Positions 48,239 to 60,099 of a stretch of 64,000 nucleotides of DNA are shown here, in pieces. Made by a program: the position numbers and the translations under genes. Location: assembly GCA_014898415.1 (NCBI GenBank), contig RCTD01000006.1, positions 1,178,001-1,242,000 of the forward strand. The letters are read 5' to 3'. The stretch is from Stromatinia cepivora (taxonomy: Eukaryota > Ascomycota > Leotiomycetes > Helotiales > Sclerotiniaceae). The notes below the pieces were generated by a model. That model ran no database searches, had not been told where the DNA came from, and worked only from the letters and a program-made list of their open reading frames with translations. Within the stretch, counting starts at the first letter, position 1, and each line of letters starts with the position of its first letter.

Positions 48239-48857
48239 TTTTTGAGATTGTGACTGTGTTCAATTCCTGGATTTCAGATTAGCGTGTAATTCAAATTTGA
48301 AAGTATTGAATGAATAAAGGAAGATGCCCTTCATTTTCGTTGGTTGTAGTTTTTCATTCCTTTTCCCTCTTCCCTTTCCCCTCCTTTTCTCCTTCCCTAC
48401 AAAAGCATTACTATCACCATAATTGAAGATATATTATAATTATTCCACATAATTAAAACAAAAGAGAAGAAAACTTACTGATATTTTCAAATTTGAATGA
48501 TTTACTTTTGATAAAATTGAAATAATTCACTTACTTTCATGAAAATCATAAATAACTTACAGTTTTGAATATTGAAAAGCTTCAAATTGAAGAATTGAAA
48601 AATTGAAAAATTGAAAGCTTTTTTAGGATACCATCAACTAAAAATGATTCTAATGACTATTCGGAATAGTATATAAATTGAGATTTGCCACTATGTTGTT
48701 TAGATTTAAAATGTATCGTTTCAGCGCGGCTACAAAAACAGTTATTCACTGATTTCATGCTTCCAAAGGGGTGAAGTCTACAAGGCTGTTGTAGAAGTCG
48801 CCGTTTCTAACTGTAATTTAATGAGCGAGCAACTTTCATACTCGTGAGGTTACATAC
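48239..48857. other. intergenic, upstream of the zinc-finger gene
   Basis: About 600 bp with a pyrimidine-rich stretch (about 48356-48396) and a short TTGAAAAA tandem (about 48590-48620). No coding sequence is seen. Confidence 0.4.
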
Positions 48858-48865
48858 CTAATTGC

Positions 48866-49416
48866 TAGGCTGCGCAAAAATTATCTGTACCCATAGGTTA
48901 TCCGCGGATAATCCGCTCTGTGGGTACCCATCAAAGGTCCTACCCGCTTTGTGGGTTACCCATTCAGATTTAAAATTATCTATTTTGTTACAGATAATCT
49001 GCAGATTATCTACAGATAATCTACCTATTTATGGATAGATAGATTATCTATAGATAACCCATAGATATATAAATAATTTACAAATAATCTATAGATATAT
49101 AAATTATTTATAAATAATCCACGGATTATTCATAGATTATTCATTTTTCACTTAAATTTGAAGTTATTCTTAAATCATTTTATAATCCAAAAGTGATCCA
49201 AGCTTAGATTTATACTAATTTTTATACTAATCATAAAATTATATTAGTTTTATAAAATATTATACAATATACAAATAAATAAGTACCCACGGATAATCTA
49301 TATCCGCCCTATGGATTACCCATCCAGATTTTGAATTACCCGCCCCGCCCAATAAATACTCACGGATTATCTGTCAAAGCCATTATCCGCCCCGCGGGTA
49401 CCCGTTGCGCAGCCTA
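48866..49416. mobile_element. hAT-type MITE
   Basis: 551 bp bounded by inverted repeats of TAGGCTGCGCAA (left) and TTGCGCAGCCTA (right), flanked by the 8-bp direct repeat CTAATTGC (48858-48865 and 49417-49424). An 8-bp duplication is the hAT signature. Subterminal sequence is rich in GGGTACCC and GGATAATC repeats in both orientations, which could act as transposase binding sites. No transposase is encoded. Confidence 0.8.
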
Positions 49417-49424
49417 CTAATTGC

Positions 49425-51164
49425 CAATCATCCCAACTCAAGATAGGTTGTTATGCGGAGATCTATGCCTCTGCTCGTAAATTGGATCAGCAAAATGCTG
49501 TTAGATCTGAGTTAATGGGATTGTATATCCCCTTATGCAATATATAAGTAGAAATGAAATTTGGAGCTGAATAGTTTTGATGAACAAGATGGAATGGAAG
49601 AGTTGGAGAATTGAAGATTTTACCTCCATTGGGATGGAGGCTCCGCGAGAACCCAATTAAGCAGGTGCGGCTCAATTTTGTGGGTGGCTGCACATGTGGC
49701 TTTTAAGAAAACCAATGGATAGATTTGCTACTCGGGAAAGCGACAAGTGAGAAAGCATTGTGGCTCCTTAATCGACCAATAAAAATCATACAATAACAGC
49801 GAGGCCTCCGCGCAGGGAAAGGAATGAGGCTGTAGATGATAAAGAAGCCAATGTTCATCACGGCAAATAAATAATCTTACATCAACACCGAATTTTCTTC
49901 ATTGATTGGTTGATTGGCTGACCACTGTAATGGTGAGGGAGTGAGGTCTCCGCAAAAGAAGAGGAAAAGTGAGGCGATTGATAGAATAAAAAGGTTAAGA
50001 TCTTTACTTAGATGCAAGTTCAGCAGGCAAATGTCAACAACAAGAGATTTAGACCGCAATCAAACACTCGCTACCCAGGTAGTCATACTTGAAAGTCAAG
50101 TGAGGGCGACTAATATTTATCTCAAGTACAGTAACCGCGCCTCAAATCCAAGCGCCTTCCAATACTACGCCCTCCAATCTGGTAACGCCAATCAAAAACT
50201 CTGACATCGTTCAAGGAGCCGTAGGATAATTACCATGACCACTTACATCCCCGCACAAAAACCCATCTCTTTCTGAACCTCTCACCCGAACTTCTCAATC
50301 CCCATTCCTCTTCTATGTTCATGTCACTAGTATATATATAAAACATGGTGATTTCCCAAAGACCCGACGAGAGATAGTTTAGTAATGGCACGTTAAGATT
50401 CAGGCTCCAAACACGGGTGTGCTTTACGCGAAAGAAAATTTTCCACAAAAGGGACCTTGTGCCAACCCCGAAGATTCCAACAGATTATGAGGTCCCTCTA
50501 CTGTAACTCCGTATGCGGCATTTCATCAGCGAGCGAAATGGGTGCGCTACCAGAAACAGGATAGTTGACGGTATGGGAAAGAGCGACAGCAGAAGTGGAG
50601 AGGGTGAGGAGAGCCATGGCGAAGATAACCCGGAAGGAGTGGGAAGTAGTGTTCGGGAATTGCATTTCGAATTGGGCGATTGTGAGTGTGAGGCCTGGTA
50701 TCGGGTTAGCTGAAGATATTTTGTCAGGGGAGGGAAATATGCATACTCTTTGATACCGGAGTTATGAATTAGAATTAAGTGTTTCGTTCAAGGATTGCCT
50801 TGCGACTTTGTATGTGAAAGAACAGGTAATATCCTTTCCTTCTTGTTGGAAGTGAACGAGTATTTATTTTTCCTCGATTCTAGGACCGCTCCACCTCCTG
50901 AAAACAGGTAATGAAACATAGCAATTAAACATGGCCTGAATGAAGGTTTTACAATTTAACTTTCTCTGATAGAGGGGCATTTATTATTGTTCCTCCATCA
51001 TCTGTGAAGATTGCACATACCAAACTTTTCCACTTACATTCCATTGACCAATCCTGTTGTGAAGAGGATAACATTTGAAGTACTCGAGTAATGCGTGGCA
51101 TACTCCCCGCAGGGAGCTCCACGTGAAAACTAGGGGTAGGATTGGCTAGAAGTTATGTTAAGCA
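49425..51164. other. intergenic stretch without a recognised gene
   Basis: Several short open frames occur (for example 49914-50204 plus, 50513-50713 plus), but none shows domain content, a good intron pattern or a convincing partner frame. Confidence 0.35.
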
Positions 51165-51166
51165 TA

Positions 51167-51490
51167 ATAGTCGGCTCACACAAACGGCCGACTAGTTCTT
51201 AGTCGGGGAGAGCGAATTGTCCTGCTAGCTATAATATATGAATAATTTGATCAATTTTCGAATCTTTATATCATTGATCTCAATTTGATAATGCAAATCT
51301 AACAATGAAAAATTTATTATATTAGTTTGAAAATTCATAGTTGTGTACCAAAAAAATAAGGATTTTCAATAACAATTTAGGGATTTTAATGTACTTGATA
51401 TGTTTTAAACCAAAATCGGTAGAGGGACAATTCGCTTTCCGGAGCCATTCGCTTTCCCCGATTAGTGGGCCGTTTGTACGAGCCGATTAT
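51167..51490. mobile_element. Tc1/mariner-like MITE
   Basis: 324 bp with imperfect inverted ends: ATAGTCGGCTC on the left and GAGCCGATTAT on the right. The inverted repeat continues inward (ACAAACGGCC on the left, GGCCGTTTGT on the right) and a second pair around GCGAATTGTCC lies inside. A TA dinucleotide flanks each side (51165-51166 and 51491-51492). No coding capacity. Confidence 0.65.
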
Positions 51491-51492
51491 TA

Positions 51493-52653
51493 ATAATAAA
51501 CTTTTTATCTAGCTCTTCATATTATATAAGCTTTTTTTTTAAAGTTCGCGAGCTGAACCTGAGATGTTTTTGATTAGCTAAAATCGAAGAAGATTGATTT
51601 GGTCATCATCTTCGTCTAAAACTTTCTTTTTTATCTGTATCGAATAAAATAGTTCTACAACTTTATGAGATTTTACATGTATTGATTGATTGAAATTTCT
51701 CATATCAAATGGAGCAAACAATCACTAAAGTCATTGTGATTCCGTTCCCTTGTTTATAATCATGCTCCGCGTTTCGAAAAGCCCAACCCCAACTAGGGGA
51801 TCTGATTAAACCATAAAATACACAAGGTTGCACGTCTCAAGGGAGCAACAGCCGAGATTACACTGTGCTATTACTACAGCATTTATAAATCCATTCATTG
51901 CAGCCAAACGAATATGAACAACGTTCGGAGTGAATGGAGTGAATTCAAACATCCCGAATCAAATCCTCGACTTGTTGTAAATGGAGATGTGGTGGTGCTG
52001 AGGTTAAGATCTGACGTGTAGTGTACCAAAATAGTAAAACGTGCATCTGCAGAACGAGTATGGCTCAACCTCTACACCTTTCCTTCTTCCCTAACCTATC
52101 ACGGGCCTCTCTAAAACCTCTACTTGAGGGCCACCGTAAACAAATTTGCAAATCAGGCGAAGTATTGTATTCACTTGAACAAACTTCTTCGTAGTACTTG
52201 AGGAAATTGAATACCGCGCTGGAGAGAGGCTCATCAAAATGGCGTTGGCTTGTACGCATACTACACTTTCGAAATGGATGGCGCAGATCTTTCGTTGAAG
52301 CGGGCTTGGTCAATAATAATACCACATTTTCGAAACTGATGGCGCAGTTCTCTGGTTGAACACTCACTGTTATGGTACGTTTCTGGAGCCCAAGCCTCCT
52401 TCGACGTCCATGAAGGTTGCCTTTCGCTTCCCCCAAAATACAACTTTCCACCAACACACCAACAAAGAATCAACACCGTTAGATTCTCCAAACAAACATA
52501 CACCACTTTCACATACACTCCACAATTCTCCTTTAACTCAATAGGTACACACATATAAAGTAAGTAGAAATAAACGCTTTTCGGGGAAGAGCAAAACTGA
52601 CCCTACCTCAGCCGAGTCACAAATCAAATCCGAACACCTTCCACCAACTCAAC
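51493..52653. other. intergenic, with a short direct repeat
   Basis: A pair of related segments of about 37 bp (about 52263-52299 and 52322-52360, sharing GATGGCGCAG) is present. A 130-codon minus-strand frame (52457-52065) overlaps them and looks non-coding. The last 100 bp is probably the promoter of the next gene. Confidence 0.35.
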
Positions 52654-53135
52654 ATGCTCTTCTTCAATCCAAATAACATCATGCGCACCATGATTGCACT
52701 TCTATCCGTCCCCTTTCTCACCATCTCCATCGCCAATGCGACCCCAATTACTGCAAACGAAGTTTCCATTGAAGCTTGTGATCAATACTTTGCAGCCCCG
52801 CTGCCGAAGGTCACTGCACCCTGGCTGTCAACGTCTCACCCCAGAGAATCAGAGATGGATTAAAGGATTACGTTCGGCTTTTCGACAGCTACTGCAATCA
52901 GCTTGGAGGTGATTACCAGGATTTTGAGGTTGATCTGGCCAGTGAACCTCCATATAAGATCATTGGAGCTTTCTCAAACAGCGCCTTAGAGAGCGAAGGA
53001 CGTTTTGTTACCAGCCCACATTTTTGCTATGCGGATAAATGTTGGACTGCGAAAAATCCTTGCTGGGAAACATACGTCATTGTCCCTGGCGATCCGGGCA
53101 AGTGGGTGAAGAGATGTGTATTCCGATGTAATTGA
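52654..53135 (+). pseudogene. small secreted cysteine-rich protein with a frameshift
   Basis: The start at 52654, or the in-frame ATG at 52681, opens a signal peptide (MRTMIALLSVPFLTISIANA). The frame then ends early at 52863. The following frame, entered near 52791, reads uninterrupted to a TGA at 53133-53135 with about nine cysteines and a tail KWVKRCVFRC. A single missing base after YF explains the switch. The product would be about 150-160 residues and secreted. Small size, signal peptide and cysteine content fit apoplastic effector-like proteins of plant-associated fungi, but no family is recognised. The shift could also be a sequencing error. Confidence 0.6.
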
Positions 53136-54169
53136 CCATGAGAATGTTCGCTGAATACACGAATGATCCATCAACGCCGGTAAAAATGAAGCGAGGCTGG
53201 ATTTGTCGATAAATTTTGGTGAGTTTGACAGGCGTACCGATCAGCATCGCTGGAGGGTTTTCAGCTTAGTCTGATTTTGGAGTTTTTTCTTTGGTTATCT
53301 GGCAGCAGGTCTGGGCGTCATGATACCCATATCTTGGTTTCGTATCTTTTCAGGTTTTGTATCGGAGTTTGTAACCCGAGAACGGCTAGGGCGCTTCGTA
53401 GGTGAAAAGCTTTTGAGTCTAATGATAGGAATTAACATAAAAAAATTACGTGTCCATGTAAAAGAAAGATTCCCCTTTCCTCCCCCGAAAAGTTTGCCCA
53501 CCAAAAGCAATATATTGACAGTTGTGCCTCGGCTCATTTTGATGTTGATAAAGTGGTGTGTTTTGAGTCGTGTGTTTAGAGTCGTGTGTTTTGAGTGTCG
53601 GTCTACTTGAGTCAAATAGCCTCAAGGCTCCCGTATTTATTTTTGAAAAAAACCCCTAAGACAGATTTGCGAAGAAAAGGTTTGATCTTGGCACAATAGA
53701 TATCCTATACTCCGTAGTAAAACCATGGTTAGGTTAGCACGTTCATTACACATGAATAATAGTGCCACCTTCCGTGCATCAAAGCGTTGTAGATCTAGAA
53801 CAGCCAATGGAAGGATTTCGGATCACAAACAACAAAACCTTCTTCCCGTTTGTCTGATTATCTGATTGTCTGGCGGTAAAAGCTCGCAAGATATAAGAAA
53901 ATTTTGAGCCTGCCGAGGTTCGATGATGTTTTTTTGGGCGGTAACGCCGCAGTGGGTCAGTGATTTTGTGGATCCTATGTGGATTTCCATCATAAATGGC
54001 CACTGGAATTTTGCATCCTACCCGGAGATTGTTCAGTAGTAAAGATAGAAATAATAACATAAAAAAGGAGGATGTCTCGCATCCATCATGGATGCCTTCC
54101 TTTCATCCGCCTCAAAGATTGTGATCGTTCAATCATTTCCCATTAGACTTTTAATCTTTTGCGTGCAAA
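53136..54169. other. intergenic
   Basis: No coding sequence is supported. Open frames on both strands around 53300-53615 overlap each other and lack features. Confidence 0.4.
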
Positions 54170-55834
54170 ATGTTCGACTTAGCACCCCATCCCTCTGAAC
54201 CCATCGTTATCGCAACGACCCATAAATCATATCGATTAGGGAAAGATAGAGGATTACCACCCCATCTTGTTGGAGAGCAGAACAATTACCTCGTCGAATT
54301 AACAGATGAAAATGATCCCGCCAGTGCAAAATCATGGACTTTCGGAAGGAAGATGAGAACTGCTGCAGTTCTGGGATTCGATACTCTTATTGCATCATGG
54401 GGTTCATCTGTGTACTCGGCAGCTGTGGTACCAGTTTCCTATGAATTTGGTGTCAGTAAGATCGTGGCTATTCTCGGTTTGACGTTATATATCTGTGGTT
54501 TTGCAACCGGTACGTCCATCCTTCCAATTTATATTAGACAGTATGGCTAATGAACAAACCTTATAGGTCCATTATTTTTTGGTCCGATCTCCGAACTTTA
54601 TGGTAGAAAGAAACCTATCACTGTAGCGTGCTTTATTTTCACCTGCTTCATGTTTGCTGCAGCAACGGCAAAGGATTTCCAAACATTGATGTTATGTCGA
54701 TTCTTCGCAGGTGTTTTCGCTTCTTGTCCTTTGACTGTCGTCGGTGGTGCTTTCGCCGACATGTTTGGAAATGAAAGTCGAGGTGTTGCCATTGCTGCTT
54801 TCTCAGCATTAGTGTTCGTCGGCCCCTTCATTTCGCCCATTGTTGGAGCATTCATCACCGAGTCATATCTTGGTTGGAGATGGACCGAATATATCACAGG
54901 TATCATGGGCGCTTTCGCTTTAATTCTCGACGTCCTCTTCCTTGAGGAAACATATGTCAAAACACTTCTCCAGAGTCGAGCTGCAAAGATTCGAAAAGAG
55001 ACTGGTAATTTCGCCATTCACCATATCAGCGAAGAGGAAATTCTCAGCTTCGATGATCTTATCAAGAAACACTTGTTACTTCCATTCAAGCTTCTTTTTG
55101 GAGAACCAATCGTTTTCCTTATCACTATTTATACCGCCTTCATCTATGGTATCTTATATCTTTTCTTGGAAGCCTACCCAATCGTGTTCGCCGAATACCG
55201 TGGAATTGAACCAGCAGTTGCAACACTTCCATATTTGGGAATGATCGTCGGTGTTCTTCTCGGTTGTGGTATCGTCATTGCCTTCGAGCCAAGATATAAT
55301 CGCAAACTCAAGGAAAACAACGGTATACCAGTTCCAGAGGAGAGACTTGTTCCAATGATGGTCGGTGCTTGTCTTTTCCCTTGTGGTCTGTTCTGGTTCG
55401 CATGGACAGGAAACTATCCATCTATCAGTTGGGCCGCCCCAACTGTCAGTGGCATATTAACTGGCGCTGGTATCATGACCATCTTCCTTCAGGCTTTGAA
55501 TTACCTTGTCGATTCATATTTATTCGTGGCAGCTAGTGCCATCGCAGCCAATACCTTTTTAAGATCCTTCTTCGGTGCCGGATTCCCATTGTTTGCCACA
55601 GCAATGTTCCACAATCTTGGTGTGCAATGGGCTGGTAGTTTGTTGGGCTTCTTGGCTATCGCATTTTTACCAATTCCTTTCTTGTTCTACAAGTACGGTG
55701 AGAGATTGAGGAAAATGTCCCGCCATGCTCCAACTGATTTTGGTGTGCCTAAGAGTCAGCCAAAAGACGAAGAGTCTGGTACTGCAGCTACCACTGCAGC
55801 GCCTTCAATTGAGGAAGAGAAACTGGAGGTGTAA
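54170..55834 (+). CDS. MFS transporter, DHA1 family (drug/polyamine antiporter type)
   Basis: Two exons, 54170-54509 and 54567-55834, separated by a 57-nt GT-AG intron, encode 535 residues. A hydrophilic N-terminus with NDPASAKSW precedes the first membrane segment, a pattern typical of fungal DHA1 pumps. Motif A is visible as GPISELYGRKKP (about 119-130), followed by LCRFFAGVFASCPL in the fourth segment. About twelve hydrophobic segments and a hydrophilic central loop follow, ending in a Ser/Glu-rich tail. The gene appears intact. The protein should export small toxic molecules or polyamines by proton antiport at the plasma membrane. It lies 0.64 kb upstream of a P450 on the same strand, so it may have served the same metabolite; that is inference. 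Confidence 0.9.
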
Positions 55835-56475
55835 TGTAATGTGTTATGATGATGGATACACTTATATGTTGACGGATGATTGATATGAGGTATGCTTGTC
55901 TATGGTTTCTTATTCATAGACTGTTTTGCATCGTTGCATTTTGTTGGCGTCGTGAGTATCAATACCCGGATAGAAGCGCTGCATTTTTTAGATAGAATAG
56001 TATGATTTTTCGTACAACTTAGACACCTTAATTAATATATCTAATAAGTTCTCAACTCAGAGCTTTATATATAACATGGTTGATGGTGAAACCGGAGTAA
56101 ATCGAATAAAGAAAGTGCAAGCAAACGAAGAAATATTTTTGGTGTCACGCACGTGACAACTTCAAAATTCACTACCTCCGGCCAACTATCGGGATTCATT
56201 CTCTCATCTTCACGAGCATGTATTACTACCTCGCTTCGGCATTACATTTGGATTTGTACTAGGCATACCTACTTGTACCTCATGCATCATGCATATCGGA
56301 GTGGGACAAATTAGGGCATTGCATGGAACGTATATGCCCTAGAACTACTTGGTGGAGACAATGGGGAATACCACTTTTAACACACGCAATGTGTAGGTTT
56401 CCATGCTTTGGCTATATATTTTCCACACTTATCCCAAACTACGTGAGAGTAAGTCCTTGATTTCTTATCAAGAAA
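55835..56475. other. intergenic between MFS and P450 genes
   Basis: Short region holding the 3' end of the MFS gene and the promoter of the P450. No coding sequence is seen. Confidence 0.4.
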
Positions 56476-58258
56476 ATGCCATATCTTCAGGATTTTGGGT
56501 CTCTACTGGGCGGAATATCCTTACACTGGTTCATAATCATAATTTTCACTACAACCATCATACTAAACAGATATCTCGTATGGTCTCGCCTCCGCCATAT
56601 TCCTGGACCACGATTTGCTTCATTTTCGAAATTATGGATGTTACGAGTAGCATTATCTGGAAGAATTCCAGAAGTACTGAATGATGTATGCGAAACATAC
56701 GGTAAATGCACCTGACTTTGAGCTGAAATTTACCATCCTGACTTAATTTGTAAGATCCATTGGCACGTATAGGGCCAAATGATCTTATTCGTAGTGATCC
56801 TGATGTCATTCGACGCATGAGTACCGCGAAGTTGGGATATCGAAGATCAAGGTTTTATAGTTCTTTCGCTTTCAATCCCGATCGAGACACTATGTTATCG
56901 ACTACAGATGAGAAAATGCACGCCGATTTGAAAAGCAAAACCGCTGCAGGTGTAAGTTTTCGTTCTCGATTATTCCATAGATGAGGAGTTTTGTTAATTT
57001 TTTTGATTAGTATTCGGGCAAAGATGTTGAGAACCTAGAGCAATCAATTGACAGACAACTCAATGCATTCATTGATTTGATAGAGAGAAAATACTTATCA
57101 ACATCAACTAATTTCTGGCCTTTCGACTTTGCCTAAAAAGTGCAGTACTTTACATTGGATGCGATTACAGATGCAGCCCTTGGAAAGCCCTTCGGATGCA
57201 TCGGTCAAGATGACGATATGTATGACTACATCAAGACTGTTGATAAACTACTACCCGCCGCCGTATTCGCAGGTGTCTTGCCGTGGTTATTAACTCTGTC
57301 ACGAAGTTTCGTTGTAAAGCCGTTTTTACCAACAGAGAAAGATAAATTTGGGTTTGGAAAAATGATCCAGTAGGCTGGTAATTCATCTTCAAGGAAATAG
57401 CTGACCGGAAACAGGGTTGCGAGGGAGATTGTTGCGGAAAGATTTGGAGAATCTAAAAAGATTCGGAATGACATGCTTGGTTCCTTCATTAAACATGGTC
57501 TCACGCAAGAAGAAGCCAATTCGGAGACATTGCTTCAAGTGTTCGTTTTCACTATTCTTTTCCCACTCATCAGATCTAAAGAACTAATGAAGAGACAGGA
57601 TTGCCGGTACAGACACAACAGCCACAGCAATTCGGGCTATGTTACTTTACATCACGACCTCACCAACTTGCTACACGGCCTTGCAAGCTACTATAGATGA
57701 GGGTGTCAAAAATGGCAAAGTATCTTCCCCAATAACTGATACTGAAGCAAAAGCATTTCCTTACTTACAAGCAGTTATCAAAGAAGGCCTCCGAAAGTTT
57801 ACTGTCATTGCTGGTCTTTTACCCAAAACGGTACCCGAAGGTGGCGATATGATCAATGGCTTTGAAGTTCCAGGTGGAACAGATATTTCACTCTGTTCAA
57901 TTGCCATCACACATTCAAAAGCTACTTTTGGAACAGATGCAGATATTTTTAGACCAGAAAGGTGGCTCGAAGTTGACGATATTGACAAATTGAGAAAAAT
58001 GAATGTCACAGCCGATTTAGTCTTTGATTCAGGGAAATGGTCATGTTCAGGAAAGAAAGTAGCTATGATGGAGATGGGCAAGGTCCTTGTGGAAGTAAGT
58101 TCTTTTCACGGTAGATGATATAAGGAACTAACACTAGGAAGTTATTTAGGAGATTTGATATTTCCTTGGTAAACCCCACTAAAACATGGAAATCATTCAG
58201 TGCTGGAGCATACGTACAATCTGATCTTTTTGTGCGATTCACGAAAGGAGCACACTAA
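56476..58258 (+). pseudogene. cytochrome P450, pisatin-demethylase-like, with one nonsense codon
   Basis: Six exons fit: 56476-56701, 56755-56951, 57011-57369, 57415-57540, 57599-58094 and 58142-58258, spanning 507 codons. An N-terminal membrane anchor is followed by RHIPGPRFASFSKLW, the I-helix AGTDTT (about 305), the EGLR of the ExxR helix (365-368) and the haem loop FDSGKWSCSG with Cys452. Everything is in frame except codon 183, a TAA at 57134-57136 inside the sequence FDFA-KVQYFTLDAITDAALG. No GT-AG intron removes it. A CAA-to-TAA change, the RIP-type CpA-to-TpA transition, would explain it. Intact, the enzyme would be an ER-bound monooxygenase of secondary metabolism or phytoalexin breakdown. 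Confidence 0.8.
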
Positions 58259-58953
58259 GAAAAGAAACTAGAGATATACAAGATCAATTCTATTTGCTTT
58301 GGCCGAGAGAACTGGGACAATGCCGCTACCTGGCATACGACAGAGGCAACATTTATACACCAGGTGTAGTCAAAGATTCAATGTATGTCTCAGGAGAAGC
58401 GATATATATTTCAATTTCTGTTTTCATCCAGAAGTCTTTCCACATCTATTCACTTCTACAAAAGGTCGGAGGCACCTCTTATGGCGTGCTTGAGAACATA
58501 AAGTTAACTATTCTTCAACCGGCGTCGACGTGAATTTCAAGTCTTTTAAAGCATCACATTACTTATCCTTCTATTTTACCTCCATTTGCATGCCCCTAGA
58601 AACAAAACTTCAAGCAATCTAAAAGTTCCAAGCAAGTCGGTGAATTATTTATCCTGCTACTACTTCCATGATTCACATTTCGTGAATATACGGTAGTGAT
58701 TCATACTAGTCAATCTGATACTGTACTGTTTTAGTCACCTTGAGAGTCAAAGCAAAACTATATCTTCTTACACACAACAAAAAGAAAACAAATCTTCAAA
58801 GTCATTGAGCACATTTTAATCGTACCGAGTTTATCCATATTATCTAGCACCGCACCGATTTCGAGAACGGTCTCGCTTTCTGATTTACGTTTTTAACAAT
58901 CCTATGCCATTTTTCCATCATCTCTGTTTGCCAACGTTCTTTCAAATCCTACC
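58259..58953. other. intergenic
   Basis: No coding sequence is supported. The last 200 bp is probably the promoter and 5' UTR of the next gene. Confidence 0.4.
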
Positions 58954-60099
58954 ATGCAGCAGCCTCCACAATCAGCAACCCCTCCCCTTCACGAAAAACA
59001 ACGCACCCCATCCTTCCACTCCCTCCTCAACCTCACCTCCCTAAGTCCCCTCCGCACCTTCCTAACCCGCGCCCCCAGCTCCTCAACCAGTTCCTCCCCC
59101 CCCTCAACCCCCACCCCCGCTCCCCGCATCCCACAAATCCACCCCGGCGAATACCACACCTACAAATCCGTCAACAAACTCCTCTCAACCTTCACCTCGC
59201 GCTCCATCGCCAAGAAACGACGTGCTAAAGCTAAAGCCGACATCATCCCCCTGCATCAAGAGGAAGATACATACCGCAGTATCCACTGCGGCGATCAAAA
59301 TTGTTGTTTTTCATCCCCTTATTCTTTTTATCGCACGCGCTCAACTCTATCTTCTTCTACCGCGCGATCTAAAACTCTTCTTCGTGGACAATCTCGATCT
59401 CGATCCGTCTCGAATCCGAATTTACGACATGCGAGTTCGAAAGGTGGCGAGGATTCATCTCTGGCTCCGGAGCCCTCATCTTTATCGATACATCCTTTTC
59501 GCAGATCTCTTACTATTACCGGAAGTTCTAGACGGGCTTCTTCGCTGTTTTCTGGGAGTCCGCCACGGCCGGGGAAATCTCTATCGCCTTTGTATGAATA
59601 TCCTGACCCCATTGGGCCGAGAAGCTCGAGTTGGTTGACCAGGGAGAGCAGATCGGTGGAGAGGTCGAAAAGTGTGACTTGGGGGCCTGGTGTGTTCATT
59701 AATCGTCACAAAACAGCTGGTCATTTTTATCGACCAAGTGGTTTATCGCTATTTTCATGGACAGCAGAAGATGCTAAGTCTTGCGAAATGAAAGGAAAGG
59801 AAGGCAAAGTAGATAATGGAGAAAGGGAGATTGCCTATGAATGGGATGGAGCGTTCGGATGGACGCAGGCTTGTAAAGAATGTGGGAGAGAAAGATGTGT
59901 TAAATGTTCTGGAAAGGTGTTTGAACAGATTGTTGTGGAAGGAGAGACGCTTACTGGGGAGGGAGGGATGTTTAGTATCTGTACGCCGTGCATACATGGG
60001 TTTTGTCCAGGGACGAAAGTGTGGTTGAGGATTAAGTGTAAGAGGTGTGGGGAGGTGGAGTGTGAGGGGTGTGAAGATTTGGGTGCTGGAGAGGGGTAG
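58954..60099 (+). CDS. hypothetical protein with Cys-rich C-terminal zinc-binding-like region
   Basis: A single exon encodes 381 residues. The first 260 residues are Ser/Pro/Arg rich and probably disordered, with repeated Arg-Ser pairs. After FSWTAEDAKSC the protein becomes ordered. The C-terminus has paired cysteines in a regular pattern: CKECGRERCVKC, then CTPCIHGFC, then CKRCGEVECEGC. Such spacing suggests structural zinc binding, but it is not a clear RING, IBR or PHD finger. Pyrimidine-rich codon choice in the 5' half changes to purine-rich in the 3' half. No function is assigned. Confidence 0.7.
   Translation: MQQPPQSATPPLHEKQRTPSFHSLLNLTSLSPLRTFLTRAPSSSTSSSPPSTPTPAPRIPQIHPGEYHTYKSVNKLLSTFTSRSIAKKRRAKAKADIIPLHQEEDTYRSIHCGDQNCCFSSPYSFYRTRSTLSSSTARSKTLLRGQSRSRSVSNPNLRHASSKGGEDSSLAPEPSSLSIHPFRRSLTITGSSRRASSLFSGSPPRPGKSLSPLYEYPDPIGPRSSSWLTRESRSVERSKSVTWGPGVFINRHKTAGHFYRPSGLSLFSWTAEDAKSCEMKGKEGKVDNGEREIAYEWDGAFGWTQACKECGRERCVKCSGKVFEQIVVEGETLTGEGGMFSICTPCIHGFCPGTKVWLRIKCKRCGEVECEGCEDLGAGEG

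Noticed and set aside
52065..52457. 130-codon minus-strand ORF
   Set aside because: It overlaps a short direct repeat, has no recognisable content and contradicts a second open frame on the same strand.
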